From: an uncultured Prevotellaceae bacterium
GTDB taxonomy: Bacteria; Bacteroidota; Bacteroidia; Bacteroidales; Bacteroidaceae
Direction: 5' to 3'
NCBI GenBank assembly: GCA_947168395.1
Contig: CAMVLT010000021.1
Location: 1-54,534 of the forward strand
DNA: 54,534 nt
Shown here: positions 40,559-49,226 of the stretch, in pieces
How positions within the stretch are numbered: position 1 is the stretch's first letter
Layout of the letters: each line of letters begins with the position of its first letter
The notes under the pieces: model-generated
Databases searched by the model: none
What the model was told of the DNA's origin: nothing
What the model saw: only the letters and a program-made list of their open reading frames with translations
Position numbers and translations under genes: made by a program

Positions 40559-40577
40559 GGAGTTAAGGAGTAGAGAA
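40554..40577. repeat. GTTAAGGA octamer array between ftsQ and ftsA
   Basis: Two exact GTTAAGGA units and a third (GTAGAGAA) contain the ftsQ stop and reach to one base before the ftsA ATG. They give two AAGGAG-like purine runs. Confidence 0.7.
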
Positions 40578-40578
40578 C

Positions 40579-42036
40579 ATGGCAAAGGAATTTATTGTAG
40601 CAATTGAGCTTGGGTCATCAAAGATGACAGGTATTGCGGGACAGAAGAACCTGGACGGCAGCATCAGCGTGCTTGCCGTAGCCAAGGAAAACTCTTCGTC
40701 GTTCATCCGCAAGGGAGTGGTTTATAACATCGACAAGACTGCCCAGTGCCTGCAGGGCATCGTCAAGAAGCTGGAAGCGCAGCTGAAGACACAAATCAAG
40801 CAGGTGTACGTTGGCGTAGGAGGACAATCTATCCGCGGAGTGCGTAACATCGTTGCGAAGGACCTGCCCGCAGGAACTATCGTGACCGATGCCATGATTG
40901 ACCAGCTGGTAGACTCCAACCGCAACATGAATTATCCTGATCAGGAAATCCTCGATACTGCTGTGCAGGAGTACAAAGTCGATTCCCAGTACCAGCAGGA
41001 TCCCGTAGGCATCCAGTGTACCCGTTTGGAGGGTAACTATCTGAATATCTTGCAGCGCAAGGCTTTCTACAAGAATTTCAACAAGTGCTTCGAGGTGGCA
41101 GGCATTGCCATTGCCGAGATGCTCAATGCACCCCTGGCCTTGGCCGACGCCGTCCTCTTGGAGGCCGAGCGCCGTTCGGGCTGCGCACTGATTGATATCG
41201 GTGCCGAGACGACCACCGTCAGCGTCTATTCTAAGAACATCCTGCGCCACCTCTCCGTCATTCCCCTTGGCGGGGCCAACATCACCAAGGACATTGCTAC
41301 CCTCCAGATGGAGGAGAGCGATGCCGAGAAGATGAAGCTGAAGTATGCTTCCGCCTATACTGAGAACAACGAGATTGACAACAACCTGAAGTACTCCATC
41401 GACCAGGACCGCCAGGTCGAGAGCCGCCGTTTCATCGAGATTGTCGAAGGCCGCTTAGAAGAGATTGTCGAGAATGCCTGGTACCAGATTCCTTCCGAGT
41501 ACTACGACAAGCTGCTTGGAGGTATCATCCTGACGGGTGGCGGTGCTAACCTGAAGAACATAGAACGCGCCTTCCAGAACCACACACACATCGAGAAGAT
41601 ACGCATTGCCAAGGCTCCCGTCCACACTATTTCGGGTGGAAACGACGACATCAAGTCGAAGAACGGCATGATGAACACCGTACTGGGACTGCTGGCCAAG
41701 GGCGACATCAACTGCGCCGGCGTACCCATCGACCCCAACGGCGACCTGTTCGGCTCCCAGAAGCCAGCCAATGGCACATCAGACCAGAACGACCCGCGCC
41801 CGGCTCGCAAGCCCGGCGAAGTGCCTGCCGGTGTGGTGCTGACCGAGGCCGAGAAACAGAAGGCCGAGGAGGAAGCTCGCCTGAAGCGTGAGAAAGAGGA
41901 GCGCGAGGCCCGCGAGAAAGCCGAGAAGGAAGCCGCCGAGCAAGCCCGCATCCGTCGTGAGAACAGCTGGACCAACAAACTCAAGAAAGGTATCGTCAAC
42001 TTCGGCAAGCAGATTATGTCGGGCGACGACGAATAA
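40579..42036 (+). CDS. ftsA: Actin-like division protein FtsA
   Basis: A 485-residue ATP-binding protein that anchors FtsZ to the membrane. AIELGSSKMTGIAG is the phosphate 1 motif, CALIDIGAETTTVSVYS the phosphate 2 motif, and GGIILTGGGANLKNIERAF the adenosine motif. After about residue 415 comes a Lys/Glu-rich helix (EKQKAEEEARLKREKEEREA), then a terminal amphipathic segment (WTNKLKKGIVNFGKQIM) that should bind the membrane. This long charged linker makes it longer than E. coli FtsA (about 420). A period-8 array follows the stop. Confidence 0.97.
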   Translation: MAKEFIVAIELGSSKMTGIAGQKNLDGSISVLAVAKENSSSFIRKGVVYNIDKTAQCLQGIVKKLEAQLKTQIKQVYVGVGGQSIRGVRNIVAKDLPAGTIVTDAMIDQLVDSNRNMNYPDQEILDTAVQEYKVDSQYQQDPVGIQCTRLEGNYLNILQRKAFYKNFNKCFEVAGIAIAEMLNAPLALADAVLLEAERRSGCALIDIGAETTTVSVYSKNILRHLSVIPLGGANITKDIATLQMEESDAEKMKLKYASAYTENNEIDNNLKYSIDQDRQVESRRFIEIVEGRLEEIVENAWYQIPSEYYDKLLGGIILTGGGANLKNIERAFQNHTHIEKIRIAKAPVHTISGGNDDIKSKNGMMNTVLGLLAKGDINCAGVPIDPNGDLFGSQKPANGTSDQNDPRPARKPGEVPAGVVLTEAEKQKAEEEARLKREKEEREAREKAEKEAAEQARIRRENSWTNKLKKGIVNFGKQIMSGDDE

Positions 42037-42060
42037 CCCATAGGCCCCATTAGTCCCATC
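42037..42060. repeat. Degenerate octamer array after ftsA
   Basis: Units CCCATAGG, CCCCATTA and GTCCCATC start at the base after the ftsA stop. Confidence 0.55.
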
Positions 42061-42083
42061 AAGTAAAAACAACAAAAAAGATT

Positions 42084-43412
42084 ATGGCAGATAGCAATAC
42101 ATTCGAAATCCTTGACTTCGGCGAGCCGGAGAAGGAGCACAGCATTATCAAAGTGATTGGCGTCGGCGGCGGTGGCGGCAATGCCGTCAACCACATGTAC
42201 CGTGAAGGCATCCACGACGTCACGTTCGTACTCTGTAATACTGACGCGCAGGCACTCAATGATTCACCCGTGCCCGTCCACCTGCAACTGGGCAGCGAAG
42301 GACTTGGTGCCGGCAACAAGCCTGAGCGTGCACGCCAGGCAGCAGAGGAAAGTATCGACGACATCAAGCACATGCTCGACGACGGCACCCGCATGGCCTT
42401 TATCACCGCTGGCATGGGTGGAGGTACGGGCACCGGTGCGGCACCCGTCATCGCCCGCGTTTCCAAGGAGATGGGCATCCTCACCGTCGGTATCGTCACC
42501 ATCCCCTTCCGCTTCGAGGGAGCCAAGAAGATTGACCAGGCACTTGATGGTGTCGAGGAGATGTCGAAGCATGTCGACGCATTGCTCGTCATCAACAACG
42601 AACGCCTACGCGAGATTTATCCCGACCTGTCGCTCACCGCTGCTTTCGGCAAGGCTGACGATACGCTGTCGGTGGCTGCTAAGTCCATTGCTGAGATTAT
42701 CACCGTCCACGGACTCATCAACCTCGACTTCAACGACGTGAAGACCGTGCTCAAGGACGGTGGTGTAGCCATCATGTCGACGGGTTATGGCGAAGGCGAA
42801 GACCGTGTCAAGAAAGCTATTGACGATGCCCTCAACTCGCCGTTGCTCAACGACAACGATGTGTTCAACTCCAAGAAGATTCTGCTTTCCATTGCCTTCA
42901 ATGAGGAGAAGGGTGGCAACGACAACTTCATGATGGAGGAAATGAACTACGTCAACGACTTCATGGACAAGTTCGGCGACTTCGAAATCAAGTGGGGTGT
43001 CGCCATCGACCCCGAACTGGGCAAGCAGGTAAAGGTCACCATCCTCGCCACAGGCTTCGGCATTTCCAACGTCGACGGCATGGAGACGCGCCTGAAGAAG
43101 CACTCTCAGGAGGAGGCCAACCGCATAGCCGAGGAACAGGAGAAAGCCGCTGCCCGCGAGGAGCGCCGCAACATGTACTATAAGGATGGTAACGGTGTGC
43201 GCCGTTATAAGCGCCGTCCGCACATCTATCTCTTCCGTACAGAGGACCTCGACAATGACGATATCATCTCCGCCGTGGAGTCTACTCCCACCTACAAGCG
43301 TACCCGTGAGATTCTGGACAGCATCCACTCACAGGCAACGGGCGACGTCATCATCGACAGCACCACTCCTGCACAGCAGGAACCTCAGCAGGGAACGATT
43401 AAGTTTGCTTGA
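42084..43412 (+). CDS. ftsZ: Tubulin-like division protein FtsZ
   Basis: A 442-residue GTPase that forms the division ring. GVGGGGGNAVNHM is the first glycine loop, GMGGGTGTGAAPVIA the tubulin signature, and the T7 region is NLDFNDVKTVL. After about residue 320 there is a charged linker (KHSQEEANRIAEEQEKAAAR) and a variable tail ending TIKFA. Last gene of the dcw cluster; its end overlaps the convergent glycosyltransferase gene by 14 bases. Confidence 0.98.
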   Translation: MADSNTFEILDFGEPEKEHSIIKVIGVGGGGGNAVNHMYREGIHDVTFVLCNTDAQALNDSPVPVHLQLGSEGLGAGNKPERARQAAEESIDDIKHMLDDGTRMAFITAGMGGGTGTGAAPVIARVSKEMGILTVGIVTIPFRFEGAKKIDQALDGVEEMSKHVDALLVINNERLREIYPDLSLTAAFGKADDTLSVAAKSIAEIITVHGLINLDFNDVKTVLKDGGVAIMSTGYGEGEDRVKKAIDDALNSPLLNDNDVFNSKKILLSIAFNEEKGGNDNFMMEEMNYVNDFMDKFGDFEIKWGVAIDPELGKQVKVTILATGFGISNVDGMETRLKKHSQEEANRIAEEQEKAAAREERRNMYYKDGNGVRRYKRRPHIYLFRTEDLDNDDIISAVESTPTYKRTREILDSIHSQATGDVIIDSTTPAQQEPQQGTIKFA

Positions 43413-44538
43413 GCACACGGCGGTAGACCTCCAGCACCTGTGAGGCTACGTCGGTGCCCTCGAAGCGGCGCACATAGTCGCGGCTGCGGCGAATGCGCTC
43501 TTCGCGACCTTCGGCACCTTTCAATACACGGGCGATGGCAACTGCCATCGCCTTTTCGTCGTCGGGTGACACATACAGGCAGTCGGGGCCTCCCGCCTCT
43601 TCCAAGCACGATCCGGTAGCTGCCACGACGGGCAGCCCGCTGTGGATGGCCTCGATGACGGGAATGCCGAACCCCTCGTAACGGGAGGGATAGACAAACA
43701 CCTCGGCCATCTGATAGAGTGCATGCAGGTCGGCATCGGGCACATTGTGCAGGAAACGTACACGGCTCGCCAATGCCGGCCGACTGATGCTCCTCAGCAC
43801 CTGCTCTGCGTATTCCGTCGGCTTTCCCACAGCCACTAAGTGGATGTCTTCCGGCAGATAGTTCAGGGCCTTCACTGCCTCGGCTATATTCTTGCGAGCC
43901 TCGATAGACCCTACGCTGAGAATGAACCGCCCAGGCAACTGGTAGCGGCAGCGCACCTCGTCGGCCTGCTGCGGCGACACGGCCGTTGCGTAGCGCGGTG
44001 AACAGCTTTGGTAGATGACGTCGATACGGTCGGCGGCCACACCGCCCAGCTCCATGATGTCGTGCTTCGTGCGCTCGCTGATGGCTATGATGCGGTCGGC
44101 TTCGCGCACCGTCTGGTGGAACTTCCATTTGTAAATCGTGACGTCTGTCTGATGATAGTACTCAGGGTGGCGCAGGAAAATCAAGTCGTGGATGGTCACT
44201 ACGGAGCTGATGCCCGACTTGCTGATGCCAACAGGCAACTCACCAGTCAGTCCGTGATACAGCCCTACACCGTCGCGCTTCAAGTCCCTGACAATAGGGC
44301 CAATGCGCCACAGCGAACGTCCGATGCCCCCTGGCCAATGCTGCGGATATACGAACCGCAGACGCTGCGTCTCTTTCACCTGGCTTCGCAGCGTGTCGCG
44401 GCCCGCGTCTGGCGCATAAAGCCGCAGCGTCCAGTCGTCGGGCACCACCGCCGCCAAGTCGTTCACCAGCGTCCGTCCGTAGTTGCCCAGTCCCGTAGCA
44501 TTGCGTACTATCCGCTTTGCGTCAAAGCCAATAATCAT
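43399..44538 (-). CDS. GT4-family glycosyltransferase
   Basis: A 379-residue GT-B enzyme. The N-terminal MIIGFDAKRIVRNATGLGNY loop and VVTIHDLIFLRHPEYY are usual for bacterial group 1 transferases. The C-terminal half has ILSVGSIEARKNI, VYPSRYEGFGIPVIEAIHSG (the E-x7-E site) and VAATGSCLEEAGG. It likely moves a sugar from a nucleotide donor in capsule, O-antigen or exopolysaccharide synthesis; the sugar cannot be told. Its ATG overlaps the stop of the acyl-CoA ligase as TAATG, so the two are co-translated. It overlaps ftsZ by 14 bases on the opposite strand. Confidence 0.88.
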   Translation of the reverse strand: MIIGFDAKRIVRNATGLGNYGRTLVNDLAAVVPDDWTLRLYAPDAGRDTLRSQVKETQRLRFVYPQHWPGGIGRSLWRIGPIVRDLKRDGVGLYHGLTGELPVGISKSGISSVVTIHDLIFLRHPEYYHQTDVTIYKWKFHQTVREADRIIAISERTKHDIMELGGVAADRIDVIYQSCSPRYATAVSPQQADEVRCRYQLPGRFILSVGSIEARKNIAEAVKALNYLPEDIHLVAVGKPTEYAEQVLRSISRPALASRVRFLHNVPDADLHALYQMAEVFVYPSRYEGFGIPVIEAIHSGLPVVAATGSCLEEAGGPDCLYVSPDDEKAMAVAIARVLKGAEGREERIRRSRDYVRRFEGTDVASQVLEVYRRVLKQT

Positions 44539-46346
44539 TATTCCTCGTACATCTTGTCGATTTCCCGCTTATAGTTCTCGTTCAGCACGCGGCGCTTTAT
44601 TTTCAGGGTGTTGGTCAGTTCGCCGCGCTCCATCGAGAATCCGTGAGGCAGCAGCGTGAATCGCTTGATTTGCTCGTAGTGTGCCAGCTGCTGTTGCAGG
44701 GTGTCTATACGGTCCATCATCATCTTGTTGATGCGCTCGTTGCTGCACAGGTCCTCGCGGTTCTCGAACCGGATGCCATGCTCACGGGCGTACTCTTCCA
44801 GAAGGGGATAAACGGGAATGATGAGGGCCGATACAAACTTGCGCTGGTCGGCTATGATGGCTATCTGGTCCACATACTTGTCGACCAGTATCTTCGACTC
44901 AATCATCTGGGGGGCAATGTACTTGCCGTTCGAGGTCTTGAACAGGTCTTTGATGCGCTCCTTCAGGAACAGCTCACCGCCCTCTAAGTAGCCCGAGTCG
45001 CCCGTGCGGAAGTAGCCGTCGTCGGTAAACGCCTGGCGCGTCAGATCCTCACGGTTGTAGTACCCCCGTGTGATGGTCGGGCCTTTCAGCTGCACCTCGC
45101 CCTCGTCGCTGATGCGGATGCTGATACCCTCGATGGGAATACCCACCGACCCCACCGTCCAGGGCTTGCCTAAGTGGTTGCACGACACGGTGGCCAGCGA
45201 CTCCGTCAGTCCGTAGCCCACCACCATGTTAATGCCGATGGAATGGACGAATTCTTCCACCTTCGGGTTCACGGTGGCACCAGCTGTCGGGAAGAAATGG
45301 GCGTTCTCCAAGCCCAGCTCCTTGCGCACCAGCGAGAAGATGGTCTTGTTCAGCACCTCGTACTCTAAGTGGAGGGCTACGGGCGGCTTGTCGCCTTTCG
45401 ACAGGTAGTCGATGTTGTGACGCTTGCCCACGGCAATGGCGTGCTCAAAGAGCTTGCGCTGCATGGTGCCGCTCGACTCTATCTTCTCCTGCACACCCAT
45501 GTAGACCTTCTCCCAGAAGCGGGGCACCGACGACATGCACGTAGGGTGCTGCTCCTTCATCGACTGCTGCACCTGCTGCGGATAGGTGTTCACAATGAGC
45601 CGTGCTCCCTTCGTCAGGCACAGTATCTTCCAGCCCTTCTCAAAGATATGGGTGAAGGGCAGGAAGTTCAGCACGCGGTCCTCCTCGCCTACGGGTACAC
45701 ACTTGTTGTTAGCCTCCATAGCGGCATGATACTGGCCGCAGGTCAGCACTACACCCTTCGAGTCGCCCGTCGTGCCGCTGGTATAGAGTACGTTGGCTAT
45801 GTCGTCCATCGAGGCCTGCTGCTGGCGGTTCTCCACCTCGGTCTGCCGCGGCAGCCCCTCACCCAACTTCAGGAAGTCGTCGAAGTACATGGCCATCGTG
45901 TCCTCGTCGCTCAGCCGCACACCGCGGTCGAACACCACGATGCGCTCCAACGTGTGGCACGTAGCCTGCACGCGGTGGGCCTTGTCGTACTGCTCCTGTT
46001 CACCAACAAACAGTATGCGGATTCTCGCATCGGTCAGCATAAACTGTATCTGCTGTTCCGACGAGGTGGCATAGAACGGGATGGTCACCGCACGGATGCC
46101 CCATGCCCCGAAGTCGCAGAACAGGTACTGCACGGAGTTCTGCGAGAAGATGCCCACGTTCTCCTGCACCTTTACGCCGAGGTTCAGCATGGCGTTCGAC
46201 ACCTGCTTCACCGTCGCCGAGAACTGATTCCACGAATACGATTTCCACTCCGCGCCGCCAAAGTCCTTGTAGATGAGCACTTCGCGGTCTCCGTAGGTCT
46301 TGGCCTGCTCATGTATCAGCACGGCCAGATGGCTGTTGTTCTGCAT
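44538..46346 (-). CDS. Long-chain fatty acid-CoA ligase (AMP-binding)
   Basis: About 602 residues from the ATG at 46346. A longer frame to 46616 is rejected because a TACTTTTG box lies 20-28 bases before this ATG and the extra N-terminus is encoded by a G/C-rich repeat. YTSGTTGDSKGVVLTC is the AMP-binding P-loop, GYGLTESLATVS and YFRTGDSGYLEGGELFLKER the later adenylation motifs, and SNGKYIAPQMIESK the region with the catalytic Lys. It activates fatty acids for lipid synthesis or degradation at the inner membrane. FadD-like by family. Confidence 0.9.
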   Translation of the reverse strand: MQNNSHLAVLIHEQAKTYGDREVLIYKDFGGAEWKSYSWNQFSATVKQVSNAMLNLGVKVQENVGIFSQNSVQYLFCDFGAWGIRAVTIPFYATSSEQQIQFMLTDARIRILFVGEQEQYDKAHRVQATCHTLERIVVFDRGVRLSDEDTMAMYFDDFLKLGEGLPRQTEVENRQQQASMDDIANVLYTSGTTGDSKGVVLTCGQYHAAMEANNKCVPVGEEDRVLNFLPFTHIFEKGWKILCLTKGARLIVNTYPQQVQQSMKEQHPTCMSSVPRFWEKVYMGVQEKIESSGTMQRKLFEHAIAVGKRHNIDYLSKGDKPPVALHLEYEVLNKTIFSLVRKELGLENAHFFPTAGATVNPKVEEFVHSIGINMVVGYGLTESLATVSCNHLGKPWTVGSVGIPIEGISIRISDEGEVQLKGPTITRGYYNREDLTRQAFTDDGYFRTGDSGYLEGGELFLKERIKDLFKTSNGKYIAPQMIESKILVDKYVDQIAIIADQRKFVSALIIPVYPLLEEYAREHGIRFENREDLCSNERINKMMMDRIDTLQQQLAHYEQIKRFTLLPHGFSMERGELTNTLKIKRRVLNENYKREIDKMYEE

Positions 46347-46366
46347 AGCTATCACTGATTTTGCTG

Positions 46367-46374
46367 CAAAAGTA
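46367..46374 (-). promoter_or_regulatory. -7 box of the acyl-CoA ligase gene
   Basis: Minus-strand TACTTTTG, 20 bases before the ATG at 46346. It fixes the start codon. Confidence 0.65.
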
Positions 46375-46478
46375 AACAAAAAAAAGGAGAAACGGAAACA
46401 TTTCCCCTTTTTTTTCGTCCAGCAGCTACTTTTCGTGGACAGTATAAGAAAAACTGTGTCCCCCAAAGAGCCTTTTCG

Positions 46479-46545
46479 TCGGGTGGGGGGTCTTGCTCGA
46501 TCGGGTGGGGGGTCTTGGCCTGTCGGGTGGGGGGGCTTCGGCCTG
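46479..46545. repeat. 22-bp G-rich tandem repeat, three units
   Basis: Units TCGGGTGGGGGGTCTTGCTC(GA), TCGGGTGGGGGGTCTTGGCC(TG) and a 23-bp variant lie on the plus strand. The six G-runs could fold as a G-quadruplex. The 46347-47078 spacer also holds element X2 and two promoters but no gene. Confidence 0.9.
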
Positions 46546-46590
46546 AAAGACCAGCAAGCAAATAGCTGGAAACAACCGACCAAACCTTTT

Positions 46591-46928
46591 AGTGTGACAA
46601 AGTGACAAAGTGACAAAGAGACATTAAGCGTGTTTTGACTTATACTTTATAATTATATATATATTAATAATATATATATAATTATAAAATTAAATCTCTG
46701 ATTTTTTGGGGCACAAAAACGCCCTTATTGCCCCGATGCCCCTTTGACCCTAATGTGAAATCTTGAAATTAAGAAAATTATTAACAAAAGTGAGAAATTG
46801 GGAATATGAGAAAATAAAAGCTTAAAAACACGGACGACCTGATTTGCCCCAACAAAATCTATTTTTGGTAGTTAAAAACACCCTTATTGTCCCTTTGTCA
46901 CATTGTCACTTTGTCACTTTGTCCACTT
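46591..46928. repeat. Octamer-palindrome element X2
   Basis: Four AAAGTGAC-type units (46591-46622) face five GTCACTTT-type units (46889-46928) in inverted orientation. Between them, at 46646-46688, is a 43-bp all-A/T palindrome with perfect 20-bp arms and a 3-bp centre. A 20-bp direct repeat with two mismatches (46715 and 46874, CCCTTATTG core) is also inside. Architecture as X1, octamer different. Confidence 0.95.
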
Positions 46929-47016
46929 ACCGAGAATGAGAAAACATGAAATTTTATTACAAAAGGCTTTCGCAAACCTAATTTCTCACATTAAGGGTGA
47001 TTTTTTGGGCGTTTTT

Positions 47017-47048
47017 TTTGTAGATTTCAAAACAAAGTTGTATCTTTG
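47017..47048 (+). promoter_or_regulatory. Promoter of the phosphatase gene
   Basis: TTTG (47017-47020), 20 bp, TATCTTTG (47041-47048). The leader to the phosphatase ATG is about 118 nt and contains a short ORF and a GTCGGC/GCCGAC hairpin (47114-47134). Confidence 0.85.
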
Positions 47049-47078
47049 CAAACACAAAAACTGATGTACTAAATATTT

Positions 47079-47159
47079 ATGAATATAAACAAGAAAGCTC
47101 CCTTTACGTTGAAGTCGGCGATGAGAATGCCGACAAGCCCGCCCGTTCATTTTAATTGA
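47079..47159 (+). CDS. Possible leader peptide, 26 residues
   Basis: A short frame in the phosphatase leader begins MNINKKAPFTLK and ends PTSPPVHFN, stopping 13 bases before the phosphatase ATG. It starts about 24 nt after the predicted transcription start. The hairpin GTCGGC/GCCGAC lies inside it. It could be a regulatory upstream peptide or chance; no match is known to me. Confidence 0.35.
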   Translation: MNINKKAPFTLKSAMRMPTSPPVHFN

Positions 47160-47172
47160 TTATAGACTCTGT

Positions 47173-48435
47173 ATGATAAGTACAACAAAGCAACTTGTGA
47201 TTGCAGCCGTTATGACGGCTACCCTAACTGCTACGGCACAGACGAAACGCTCGGACGACTTCCGGGCCAGATATGGACTGAAGGAAGTGGTGGTGATGAG
47301 CCGCCACAACATCCGCTCGCCGCTGACTTCGGGCGGTGCTGCCTATATGCGGGTAACGCCCCACGAGTGGTTTAAGTGGACGTCGCCCAGCAGCCAGTTG
47401 TCGCTGCGAGGCGGCGTGCTGGAAACAGCTATGGGGCAGTTCTTCCGCAAGTGGGTGGTGGCCGAGGGCCTGCTGCCCGACAACTACCGCCCCGAGGGTG
47501 AGGAGGTGCTGTTCTATGCCAACTCGCGTCAGCGCACGTTTGCTACGGCGAAGTGCTTCTCGGCTGGTTTCCTGCCCTTTGCCAACGTGGAGATTACCCA
47601 TAAGCTGGCCGAGGACAAGATGGACCCCGTCTTTGTGGCTAAATTCACGAAGATGAACGACAAGTACCGCCAGCAGGTGATTAGTGAAATGGAGGCCCTG
47701 CACGGCGGTCCGCAGGCGTGGATGCAGAGCGTGCAGCCCACACTGACGCTGATGGAGGAGGTGGTAGACATGGCTCATTCGCCTGCCGCCCAGCAGGGTG
47801 ACACGCTGCACATCAGCTTTGCTGATACACAGTTCAAGATTGAGAAGGGTGACGAGCCTCGGATGACGGGCGGCTATACACTGGCCAACAGCTTGGCCGA
47901 CGCGCTGCTGTTGCAATGCTACGAGACGGAGAGCATGACGGCTTTCGGCCACGAACTGACCACAGAACAGTGGCGTGCCATCTGCGGAGTGAAGGAGGTC
48001 TACGACGGCTTGCTCTTCACCACCCATGCCGCTGCTGTCAATCTGGCTCATCCGTTGGTGAGCCGCATCCGTGAGGAGCTGAACCGTAGCGACCGCAAGT
48101 TCATGTTCCTTTGCGGCCACGACTGTAACCTGGCCAGTATATGTGCTGCCCTGCGAATGAATCTTCCTGAGACGGAGAATGCCTTGGAACTGCATACGCC
48201 TATCGGTTCAAAACTTGTGTTTGAGAAGTGGAATGACTCTACCGTTTGGCTGACGTTGATGCCCGCTTTGCGGAGGCAATGGCTGAATACGATGCCATTG
48301 AGGATGCTGCAACCGATGTTCCTTCACCCGCCCGCATTATACCTATCAGTCAGGGCCGCTCCTATACGCTGGGCGGTATGCAAGCTAACGACTCCACCCG
48401 CGGTATCATTGTCAGCGACAACCAGAAGGTCGTGA
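47173..48435 (+). CDS. Histidine acid phosphatase (phytase/MINPP-like), probably frameshifted at the end
   Basis: A 420-residue exported enzyme with a signal peptide (MISTTKQLVIAAVMTATLTATAQ). SRHNIRSP (residues 43-50) is the RHGxRxP catalytic motif with Asn for Gly, and CGHDCNLAS (near residue 315) is the HD proton-donor site. It should release phosphate from inositol phosphates or other esters in the periplasm. The last about 65 codons use rare codons (AGG, CGG, CTA, AGA). The other frame, open from 48237 to a stop at 48443, has normal codons and ends YTLGGMQANDSTRGIIVSDN then QKVVKR, like a sorting tail. A one-base change near 48230-48240 would join them. Confidence 0.8.
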   Translation: MISTTKQLVIAAVMTATLTATAQTKRSDDFRARYGLKEVVVMSRHNIRSPLTSGGAAYMRVTPHEWFKWTSPSSQLSLRGGVLETAMGQFFRKWVVAEGLLPDNYRPEGEEVLFYANSRQRTFATAKCFSAGFLPFANVEITHKLAEDKMDPVFVAKFTKMNDKYRQQVISEMEALHGGPQAWMQSVQPTLTLMEEVVDMAHSPAAQQGDTLHISFADTQFKIEKGDEPRMTGGYTLANSLADALLLQCYETESMTAFGHELTTEQWRAICGVKEVYDGLLFTTHAAAVNLAHPLVSRIREELNRSDRKFMFLCGHDCNLASICAALRMNLPETENALELHTPIGSKLVFEKWNDSTVWLTLMPALRRQWLNTMPLRMLQPMFLHPPALYLSVRAAPIRWAVCKLTTPPAVSLSATTRRS

Positions 48436-48452
48436 AACGGTAACTTTTCGAA

Positions 48453-49226
48453 CTATCGTTGAACCACTGCTCGCACCATGAACCAGCAGTGCAGGAGAAA
48501 GGTTTGGATGATGCCGTAGTGGCGCTGCATGACGCGGTAACGCTCACGGAGCGAGGCATGGTGGTTCTGCGTAGTCTGGCCTTCCTCCGTGTAATTGGCC
48601 ACCACCCTGTGGAGGTTCTGTAGGGGTATGCCCTCGTCCTCGGCCTGCTTCATGATGCGTATGCACCAGTCTACGTCGGCCGAGTAGCGGAACGTTGTGT
48701 CGTATGGGTTCTGCATGGCAAAGTCTACACGGGCGTAGAAAGCCTGGTGGCAGACGAGCATGCCCTGACGGAACGACCGCCATGTGAGTTTCTCGGGCGG
48801 GCATAGCCGACGGTGGCGAAGGAAGTTTCCTTCGTTGTCGACGATGTCGGTGTCGCCATAGAGCACGGCGGGCAGTGGGGTAAGGGTGACGGACGAGACG
48901 ATGCGCGAGACGGTATCGTCAGCGGGCAGGAAGTCACCTGCGTTCATAAAGCAGACATAGTCGCCTGTGGCTGAACGTAGTCCCTTGTTCATGGCGTCGT
49001 AGATGCCGTGATCGGGTTCGGAGGTCACTTGTACGTCGTGTCCGTTGTCGGCAGCGTTGGATCGGGCTATGTAGTCGTCCACCATGCGCAGTGTGTCATC
49101 GGTCGAGGCTCCGTCGATGATGAGATGCTGTATGTGGGGATAGTCCTGTCGGAGTATGCTGTCAAGCGTCCGCCGGAGCGTGGCAGCGGCGTTATAAGTG
49201 ATGGTGACGTAGGTGATGGTAATCAT
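48453..49226 (-). CDS. GT2-family glycosyltransferase
   Basis: A 257-residue GT-A enzyme. ITYNAAATLRRTLDSILRQD and HLIIDGASTDDTLRMVDDY are the N-terminal nucleotide-binding motifs, and CFMNAGDFLPADD holds the metal-binding acidic site. The end is membrane-prone (IIQTFLLHCWFMVRAV). It probably adds a sugar in surface polysaccharide synthesis. Its ATG overlaps the stop of the preceding GT4 gene (ATGA), so both act in one pathway; acceptor unknown. Confidence 0.88.
   Translation of the reverse strand: MITITYVTITYNAAATLRRTLDSILRQDYPHIQHLIIDGASTDDTLRMVDDYIARSNAADNGHDVQVTSEPDHGIYDAMNKGLRSATGDYVCFMNAGDFLPADDTVSRIVSSVTLTPLPAVLYGDTDIVDNEGNFLRHRRLCPPEKLTWRSFRQGMLVCHQAFYARVDFAMQNPYDTTFRYSADVDWCIRIMKQAEDEGIPLQNLHRVVANYTEEGQTTQNHHASLRERYRVMQRHYGIIQTFLLHCWFMVRAVVQR

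Noticed and set aside
46347..46616. 90-residue N-terminal extension of the acyl-CoA ligase
   Set aside because: It is encoded by the G-rich repeat and lies over the promoter; family similarity begins at the ATG at 46346.
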